This document shows, piece after piece, positions 56,531 to 64,000 of a DNA stretch of 64,000 nt (positions within the stretch are counted from its first letter, which is position 1; the number at the start of each line of letters is the position of its first letter). The stretch comes from Turbatrix aceti (Eukaryota > Nematoda > Chromadorea > Rhabditida > Panagrolaimidae): positions 11,098,001 to 11,162,000 of the forward strand of contig OZ017766.1 in the NCBI GenBank assembly GCA_963969345.1, given 5' to 3'. A program made the position numbers and the translations under genes. Under the pieces are notes generated by a model. The model saw only the letters and a program-made list of their open reading frames with translations. It ran no database searches and was not told the origin of the DNA.

Positions 56531-56566
56531 GGATAAAAATGGTTTATTGCTCATAAATTTAGCAAA

Positions 56567-57686
56567 ATGGATTCCGAAGGCTACGTTCTGCTAAAACCTA
56601 AATTCACTCAACCACCGACTCCGGATCTTCGATCCATACTCGAGTACGTCGACAATGTATTCTCTGTTATCGCTGTAATGCTCAATACCCTCCTGATCTA
56701 TCTCATAATATTTCATTCAAGAAAAATTCTTCGACCTTTTAAACCTATTCTTCTTCAAAATTGCATCATAGATTTTTTATACACATTTGTCAACTTTACG
56801 ACCAAAACTCACGTCGAGTCAAAAAATGGCTGGTTTTATGGTGTCAATACCGGACATTTTGAGAACGCAAAACGTCCCTGGAATAACTGTCTTGTGTTTT
56901 TGTGGATCTTTTCTGTATTGTATGCTACAACTGTTGTTCCGGTGCCTTTCGTCTACCGGTACTACCTCATCGTTCGAAAACATGAACTTAAAGCTTGGCA
57001 GTATGTTGCTCTGATGTTTCCGTCTTTATTTGTATCTGTCACCTATGCGCTACTTGGAATCTACGTTTTCTGGCCAAACCCTGAAACCTGGAATATTGGG
57101 GCGAAATTGATCAGCGAAGATCCCTATTATTATGCTGGAATTCCGAATTTTGTAGTTGCAAACATTGATACCTGGTCACTCAGGTTATTGTTTTTCTATG
57201 TTTATATCATCGTTTTCACAACCTATGCCGTGACAATCGTAACTAATGTAAAAGTTTGGAAGTACCTAAATTCGATGAAAGACAATATGAATGCACACAC
57301 AAAAGAAATGCATCGACAGATTACCAAGACAATGACCATACAGGTAAATTTTTATACATATTAAAAACTAAATATATGTATTTGAGTAAATAATATTTAT
57401 TAATAACAAAATAAAAAAATTTCAGGCTACAATTCCGTTTTTTATCTGCATGCTTCCAATTGCGGGGTGTGTTACGACGGCATTTCTCCATATGAACTAC
57501 CCAGGATTTCTGATGTACTTCTCGCTTGTCTGGTGTTGGGTTCCCGTTGCCAATCCTCTACTTACGCTTTATGTCATTCGGTGTTACAGACAGAAAGTTA
57601 TGATAGCTATCACGTGCGGACAACTTTCGGGGAAGCATACAAGTGTATGGACTTCAAGCATGCAGATTGAAAATGTCATGATTTAA
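56567..57686 (+). CDS. Str-superfamily 7TM chemoreceptor, Srd-like paralogue 3
   Basis: Exons 56567-57343 and 57426-57686; 345 aa. More diverged than paralogues 1 and 2 but with the same helices: NCIIDFLYTFVNF, VVPVPFVYRYYLIVRKHE, WNIGAKLISEDPYYYAGIPNFVVANIDTW and WCWVPVANPLLTLYVIRCYR. Intron at the conserved VQ-equivalent position. The extracellular loop before GAKL is longer in aromatic residues (IYVFWPNPETW). Same strand as its paralogues, so the cluster arose by tandem duplication. Confidence 0.88.
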
Positions 57687-58246
57687 CTCATTATATTAAA
57701 TATATAATATTATGCATATTGTATTTACCGCATTGTTCAGAATAAAATAAGATAATCTTGAATTACCAGCTTTTTATGAAAAACAGCTCACTGAAAATAA
57801 TAACTTTCGCAACCCCTTTTGCAAAAAAATGATCATGCGTTTTCTCGCAATTAGAATTAGTATTGTAAGCGCGTGCGCATTATTTAAAGAAAGTTTTCGT
57901 TTAGAGAATATGAAATTATTGAAAACCGAAAAGAATATAATTTGCATGCCTAATTTTTGTATTTAATCTCCTCGAGATGAATGACAGCCTTCATATCTGT
58001 CGACAGAAAATTCTTTGCGGCGATGCTAACTTTTTTTTCATCTGTCTTGTTTGTATTTCTTGGCGTCTGCGTGATGGTCTGCAATTCCCTCTTCATGGAT
58101 TTGAGCCAGTGTGAGTGTTTTTTTTTCACTACGTTTGATTTCTGTTGAACGTTGCCTGCAACATGCGAGAGCACACTGTCTCAGCCTGTTTCGCTGCCCT
58201 GTGGGTAATGAATGAACAGGTAGCTTTTTTTCACAGGTGTTGTTTA
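57687..58246. other. Intergenic
   Basis: No supported gene; AT-rich 3' flank of paralogue 3. Confidence 0.45.
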
Positions 58247-59171
58247 CCCGCACTCGCATTTGGGGGACAATTGGGGCACACCATGTCTACAAGGCTGAGT
58301 GCGCGCGTGTAGTTTTTTGAGAAACACGCTCGCTCATGTAACTTGCTGTGCCCCATCATTCTCGTGTCGTTTGCAAGACTGGACTCTCTTCCCTTCTCAC
58401 TGGTCTTTTCTCGCTTGAGCGGTGCACCACTCTGGTCGAAATAATTACAAAAAAAGAATTTTTGGTCCAAATTTAGGAATTTGAACTTTTTATTGTTAAA
58501 TTTGAGATCGTGATAATATTTGAAGAATTTCGATCTGTTTTTTGAAACTATCGGATTATTTTTGATCAAAATCGAGTAGGTTACGGTAGAAAAAATCCAC
58601 AGATCTTCAAAATGTCGATAAAAAGCTGAAAATTTCGGTACATCTTAAAAACTAAATTTCCTTTCGAATGGCGTACTCAGTTTTTTGATATCGAATCGAT
58701 AAATCTTCGAAAAAAAGTTTTTTTCCGGAAATTTGAAAAATTCGAACCTTTTTCGATCTTTGATGAAAACGTGAATATCACCAATCGACAGAGCAGTATC
58801 TTTTCTATCTAGAACCAAATTTTCATACAATTACCGTATTTCCGGATCATACGGTAATTATTCTCCCGAACACTACTTGTTTAAGCGCCTGATGTTATGA
58901 GGTAAAGCACTGCATAGCAAAACGAGATAAATCATCTTCTATAAAATTTTTCGGTCTACAAAATGGTGTAAATGACGAATTTTTATCTATTTTTTTGGCT
59001 TCACAATATCAATTCGCGCGCGCTTGCGATTAGTGCGCTGTTGTGGACTAGTGTGCACTTTATTCTCACAGACGCATTATTGTGGGTTTTTATTCTGCAG
59101 AAGCAATGGTATGCGACTACGCGTCCCGTTTGCGTGGTGTGCCCCAATTGTCCCCCAAATGCGAGTGCGGG
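58247..59171. mobile_element. 925-bp TA-flanked TIR element carrying a single arm of the 3-kb element palindrome
   Basis: Flanked by TA (58245-58246, 59172-59173). Perfect inverted ends of about 37 bp start CCCGCACTCGCATTTG and continue GGGACAATTGGGGCACACC. The outer 13 bp equal those of the MITE at 24298-24580. Interior 58430-59020 is a diverged copy of one arm of the palindromes at 52541-54123 and 59807-61385 (CTGGTCGAA.., AATCGAGTAGG.., TGTTTAAGCGCCTGA). No ORF of note. Confidence 0.85.
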
Positions 59172-59573
59172 TACGTTTCTGTTCTGTTTTAATTGGTTTT
59201 ATACTTTTGATGCGATTTGTGAAGAAAAATATTTATCACTGTTATATTTTCGGCAGAGTTATTGGCTTCCCAAAATTGGCATTTTTCAACAGTGTTATCG
59301 TCGTAGCAAAAAAAGTTTTCCATAAATTTTTTTGTATTTGTTGAAATGTTGAAAAATGCCAATTTGGAAAACCTGTAACTCTGCCTAGAACAGGGATGTC
59401 AACGACGCCTTTGAAAAAAATGCGTGTTCAGTTTTTACCCCCAGGTCAGCAAAACAAGCGCGCATTGTCTTATTGTTAGCATGCCAGTGCAGACATGACG
59501 TAGTAACAGGCAACGTACGTAGCCATTTTTTATTCTTTTTTTTCTCGAGGTTCCAACAAACTTTTCCAGCCTA
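59172..59573. other. Intergenic between two transposons
   Basis: AT-rich. A hairpin with CCAAAATTGGCATTTTTCAAC and its near-complement spans about 59269-59370. Confidence 0.45.
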
Positions 59574-59806
59574 CACTGAGAAAAAAATCATGCGTAAGAA
59601 AAATTTTGTCACGTTTTTGCAAGAAAAAATCGCACGAAAACGCAAGAATCACATTCTTGCTTATAATCGCAAGAAAAATCATGCGTTTTAGACCGGTTTG
59701 GCGCATGCTGTCTGGACTATCCTGCTTTCCATGGTCCCTCACTGGCTTTTTTTTGCGTTCAGCACGTGCCGCACTCATGACGAGAGATTTTCTCGTTGCC
59801 CGAGCA

Positions 59807-61385
59807 CGCTGGTCGAATTAGTGGCAAAAAAAGGAATTTTGGGCCAAATTTAGAAATTTTTACTTTTTCAAGTTAGAATTGTAATTAGGATAATATTTGA
59901 AGCATTTTGATGGGTGTTACAGAATTGTGGAACAATTTTTGATCAAAATCGAGTAGGGTTCGGAAGAAAAAATCCACGGATCTTCAAAATACAGATAGAA
60001 AGCTGAAAATTTCAGTGTGGACTAAAAACAAAATTTGCTTTCAAATGGCATACTCAGTTTTTTGATTGCGTGTCGATAAATGTTTGAAAAAACGGTTTTT
60101 TTCGGAAATTTGAAAAATTCGGAACTTTTTAGAACTTTGATCAAAAAATGAATACCCTAATCGAAAGCGCCGAGTCTTTTTTATCTAGAACCAAATTTTC
60201 AGAATTTTACCGTATCTCATGGGCATACGGTAACGATTCTTCCGAACCCTACTTGTTTAAGCGCCTGAGGCTATGAGGTAGAGCACTGCACAACGAAGTG
60301 AGATAGAGCATCTTGTTAGAAATTTTTCGGCCTACAAAATGATGTTACTGTCGAATTTTTGTCTATTTTTTCGGCTTCACCAGATTAATTCGCGCAACAT
60401 ACACTCATTTTTGGTATCAATTTTACGAAAAATGAAATCAAAAAAGTGGGGTATGGGGGAAAAATCGCCATAGGCTCAGTTGGAAAGCAATATTCCTGAA
60501 AATTTCAGTACCAGGGTATAAATGAATTCTCAGTTCAACGGTGATATCCATTTTATTCAATTTGGATCGAAAAGTTCCTAAAATTTCAAATTTCCGAAAA
60601 AAAAGCAGTTTTCGGAACTTTTTCGAACATTTAGGAACAAAATAATTAAATTTTTGAATTCTACAGGGTTTTTTACGTCTTGGGTCGAAATTCATGCTAT
60701 AACACCCCAAAACTCGCACGTTGGCAATTTTTCCCCCATACCCCACTTTTTTAATTTCATTTTTCGTAAAATTGATACCAAAAATGAGTGTATGTTGCGC
60801 GAATTAATCTGGTGAAGCCGAAAAAATAGACAAAAATTCGACAGTAACATCATTTTGTAGGCCGAAAAATTTCTAACAAGATGCTCTATCTCACTTTGTT
60901 GTGCAGTGCTCTACCTCATAGCCTCAGGCGCTTAAACAAATAGGGTTCGGAAGAATCGTTACCGTATGCCCATGAGATACGGTAAAATTCTGAAAATGTG
61001 GTTCTAGATAAAAAAGACTCGGCGCTTTCGATTAGGGATATTCATTTTTTGATCAAAGTTCTAAAACGTTCCGAATTTTTCAAATTTCCGAAAAAAAACG
61101 TATTTTCGAACATTTATCGAATCGATATCAAAAAACTGAGTAGGCCATTCGAACGAAAATTTTGTTTTTAGTCTGTACTGAAATTTTCAGCTTTCTATCA
61201 GTAATTTGAAGATCTGTGGATTTTTTCTTCCGAACCCTACTCGATTTTGATCAAAAATTGTCCGATTTTTTCAAAAAACGCACCAAGATGCTTGAAATAT
61301 AATCACATTTACAAATCAAACACAAAAAAAGTAAAACAAATTGCAATTCGGCCCAAAATTTTTTTTTGCAATTAATTCGACCAGC
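59807..61385. repeat. Long palindrome inside transposon copy 2
   Basis: Arms of about 790 bp around a centre near 60596, outer ends CGCTGGTCGAATTA. Transcription through it would give a long hairpin RNA. Confidence 0.85.
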
Positions 61386-61582
61386 GCTCTCGTTCAAAAG
61401 GGGGAGACACAGAGTTGTGCGACTTTTTCAATTTCGAGGAGTCTCAACGCGAATATTGCGATCGCTTTTGCAGCGATCTAATCTTTGTCGCAGACTTTGC
61501 GTTTTTTTTTGTTCGTGTAATTTTTTGTCGGATTTGTTGTAATTGTTGTCTATTAGCGTGAATTGTTTTGCTTTTGTTTCAG

Positions 61583-62247
61583 ATTCCTCCGGCGACACCT
61601 TCCGAGCGAAATGATGTACCTGTGGACACAACCTGTTAGAGTAGAAGGACATATCACACCCCTACTTCTAAACGACACAGGCGACGAGAACAAGACACCT
61701 GTCCCCCATCCAAATGGCAGATAACAACAACAAAGCAATCGGTAACTCCATTCAACTGTGATACTGCTACCAACGTATGTTTTTGAGCTTTTCAAACATT
61801 TTTGGGCATCTTCCTGACTTTTTTTAAACCAACCAAGTTTTACCCTGATTTTTTATTCTTTTTCCGATTGTGCAATGAGTTTTTACTATTTGCTAGGTAG
61901 AATTGCGCTGCGATAAATGGGATGCCGAAACTGGCTTCACAATCGCAAAAGGAGTAAAAAAAAGGCTGAAAGGCAGTTGGCAAGCAATTTTGGGGAAGAC
62001 ATAAGTTTTAGGGTTTGATTTTTGTTCAGTAAGGCATGAAGGCTTTCAGATTACCTCAAGAAACCTGCAGACGAGCCCGATTTTGTACCAGACGTAAGTT
62101 TTTTTGGAAGACTTGTGAACTGAGCTAACTGTTTGAAGTTTTTAGGCACAATCGACTGCGATCAGACGACACTATCCACCACCATTGTTTCCTGGTGCAA
62201 ACGAAATGGTACCGCGGCAACATCAACCGCAACAGACTCCTTCATAA
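61583..62247 (+). pseudogene. Spliced gene remnant carried by transposon copy 2
   Basis: Plus-strand counterpart of the remnant in copy 1. Exon-like blocks are 61583-61774, from 61897, 62051-62094 and 62146-62247 (last one reads AQSTAIRRHYPPPLFPG.., stop at 62245-62247). It shares the in-frame TAG of copy 1. It also has one A fewer in the A-run at about 61956 (8 versus 9), which shifts the frame, and a changed codon after the next acceptor (TAC for GAC). So this copy is more decayed. Confidence 0.6.
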
Positions 62248-62686
62248 AGGATTGACGACTTCACAGCAGAACAAATGGTGACACAGCCACCCGAATTGTC
62301 GGTATCCATTGATTTATGCATTTGATATTTTTTATGACAGTATTGATTGTAATAAATATATGATAATGTATATGCCGTATACATTACATTATTTCACCAT
62401 AACCACTGAGTAATGGTGAAATAAATAAAAAAATAAAAGTATATGCCGTAGCAAGGGGAGGGGGAAGGTCGATTTTTAGGTAAAAAAACCCGAGGCACCC
62501 GCAAGGAAAATATTGGGGACGCTTTGCCAAGCAAAATTCGAGCTCTTTCTTGCGTCCAAAAACGCAAGATTTTTCTTGCGATTTCGGTCAATTTTTTGCA
62601 AGAATAGTTTGCGATTTTCTACGCCATCGCGCTCTTGCGATTTCGCATGATTTTTCTTGCGAAAACGTGACATTTTTTTTTCAGTG

Positions 62687-63284
62687 TACAGCCAGGTTGA
62701 AATTCTCGAAGACTGCGCGATCTACGTTCATGTCGCCGTGATTTCAACTGACAATAATTGGTGGTGTCACCAACCGAAAGCAACGATAAATCCGCAGTTT
62801 TCACATAAAACATATGGAAGCGATTCAAAAGATCCCCGATTAGTGTTCTTCTTGATCTATCCTGACAATAATGATTATCTTTACGTTGATTTTAAGGGTT
62901 ATGAAACGATATCAGCATTTGATATTCTAAGCGGACAACGTAAGTTTTTTTGTCATTTGTTTTTCATTTGTATATTTAATTTTTTTAGGAAGATTGTTCC
63001 ATCGTAGCCTATTTGAAGTATGGCATGTTGGAGACCCAGTAACGATACAAAAATCATCTACACATCCTGGACATAATAACGCAATTCTACCAACGTTCGG
63101 AAGATACTATATTATGGGTTTTGCGGATCATGGGGCCGATCTGTATGACACAAGAAATACCAAAGCGTGCACGTATATTATCGAATTTGACGCCTGCGAT
63201 GGAAATAGCATTTCCTATACCAATAGAGCTACGTATGACTGCAGTAACGACAAAGTTACAATCGAAAAGGGAAAAAAGAAGCAC
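62687..63284 (+). CDS. Uncharacterised protein, partial, exon abuts transposon end
   Basis: Two joined exons, 62687(or 62685)-62939 and 62989-63284, phase-consistent, ending at a GTATGT donor, so more exons follow. Reads YSQVEILEDCAIYVHVAVIST.., NWWCHQPK, FFLIYPDNNDYLYVDFKGY, then LFHRSLFEVWHVGDPVTIQ, FGRYYIMGFADHGADLYD, CTYIIEFDACDGNS and ATYDCSNDK. Composition is that of a folded, possibly extracellular, disulfide-containing domain; the family is not recognised. The first exon starts exactly at the TTTTTTTTCAG end of transposon copy 2, so that end may serve as its 3' splice site. The true 5' end is not seen. Confidence 0.6.
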
Positions 63285-64000
63285 GTATGTTTTTGCACTT
63301 TTTTTGAAGTTTTAAAAGTGCTTTATGTCTCAAAAATGATGTATTGTGCTGTAAAATCAAGCACCTTATATACCTAGCACGCTACTGACAATTGCATAAA
63401 AAACTACTGCCAGACGCATTACGATGGGAATTTCTCCCTCATTTTTGCGACCACGCGTGCGTCCGTGTTGACGCGTGCTTTTTCCCGCCATTTTCTCTAG
63501 CCTATTTTTTTGCTCGTTTTTTGCGAAGTGTGTTCTGTTTGCGCAGGAATCTCGAAGCCAGGAATCAAGATTTTGATTTCGCGTTTCCTTTGCTTTATTG
63601 TGCTTGGATTATAGGCCATTTCTGTCCGCCGGATGAATTTTTCCGATTTATGCGCGTTGCGCTATAGCGCTGCAAAAAAGCGTTATTTTCGAACTTTATC
63701 GGATCGCCATTCGGCCGGTTTTCCATCGATTTGTCCAAAAATTTTTTTGGGCATTACTATTAGTCCCCTTAACCTCTGTGCAAAGTCACTTCCCGCTGTC
63801 TAACAATGCAAAATAGATGGAGGATAAAAATTTGCTGTACTTATAATCAAACAACTTTCTGTAGCCTATTAGTCCATCCCCAATTTGGAAACTCTGGAAT
63901 GATTTTAAAATCCGGTACAAAGATATAAAGCACAAAAGTCATGACACAATAGGCCTAAAAATTCAATGGTAGGTTTCAAATTGTAAGCTATTTTGAGTTT
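63285..64000. other. Right-edge DNA
   Basis: A TTTGCGCAG|GAATCTCG acceptor-like site near 63546 could start another exon of the preceding gene, but no frame convinced me. GC-richer stretch at 63420-63720 (GCGCGTTGCGCTATAGCGCTGC) resembles repeat DNA. Confidence 0.3.

Larger units (their letters stand above)
59574..62686 (-). mobile_element. 3.11-kb TA-flanked DNA transposon, copy 2 (inverted)
   Basis: Paralogue of 51310-54356 in opposite orientation, between TA at 59572-59573 and 62687-62688. Ends CACTGAGAAAAAAA and TTTTTTTTCAGTG. Same internal order: palindrome (59807-61385), then gene remnant (61583-62247). Substitutions and small indels distinguish it from copy 1. No transposase. Confidence 0.85.

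Overview
The window reads as nuclear DNA of a nematode, most likely a rhabditid. The background is AT-rich. Genes are compact, with many introns of about 40-60 bp plus some longer ones, and 3' splice sites are of the TTTTCAG type, often just upstream of start codons as in spliced-leader trans-splicing. Several families are typical of nematodes: Str-superfamily 7TM chemoreceptors, GT92 (DUF23) glycosyltransferases, an Entamoeba-like GH25 lysozyme homologue, an MSP-domain protein, calexcitin, an SLC17-type MFS pair and an ET/Ly6-type GPI protein. The species cannot be named from the sequence. All gene models were spliced by eye.

Layout. 0-5 kb: two GT92 glycosyltransferase genes facing away from each other; one has an in-frame 21-bp minisatellite in an intron. 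5-7 kb: a hAT-like MITE, then a short LTR element with identical LTRs inserted into the loop of a palindrome. 7-13 kb: a small lysine-rich membrane protein, a TSSK-like kinase, and a chromodomain + pre-SET/SET/post-SET histone methyltransferase of SUV39 layout, separated by CGAAC-rich repeats. 13-17.5 kb: composite MITE debris, two tandem secreted Cys-rich paralogues, and a small secreted protein. 18-24 kb: MSP-domain protein, calexcitin, and a single-pass membrane protein with a basic tail. 24-36 kb: a long gene-poor stretch with one TIR element, then two MFS transporter paralogues bracketing a lysozyme-like gene. Two tRNA-Ser(GCT) genes sit in a 400-bp inverted duplication around the lysozyme-like gene and the second transporter. 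36-47 kb: second hAT-like MITE, a coiled-coil protein with a Cys/His cluster, a mucin-like Cys-repeat protein, a 1.06-kb TIR element, a low-complexity repeat protein, a 7TM receptor and a GPI-type protein. 48-64 kb: three 7TM paralogues. The last two lie between two 3-kb transposons in opposite orientation, with a third related 0.9-kb element nearby, and a partial gene begins directly at a transposon end.

Most genes look like accessory, environment-facing functions: chemoreception, secreted Cys-rich proteins, lysozyme-like, transport and glycosylation. They are mixed with sperm-type (TSSK, MSP), signalling and chromatin genes. The most unusual part is the mobile DNA. One TA-duplicating transposon family ends in T-tract-CAG/TGTA, which is a ready-made nematode 3' splice site, and gene starts or exons lie immediately downstream of two of its ends. 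The same elements carry about 790-bp-arm palindromes and a decayed spliced gene present in both copies.
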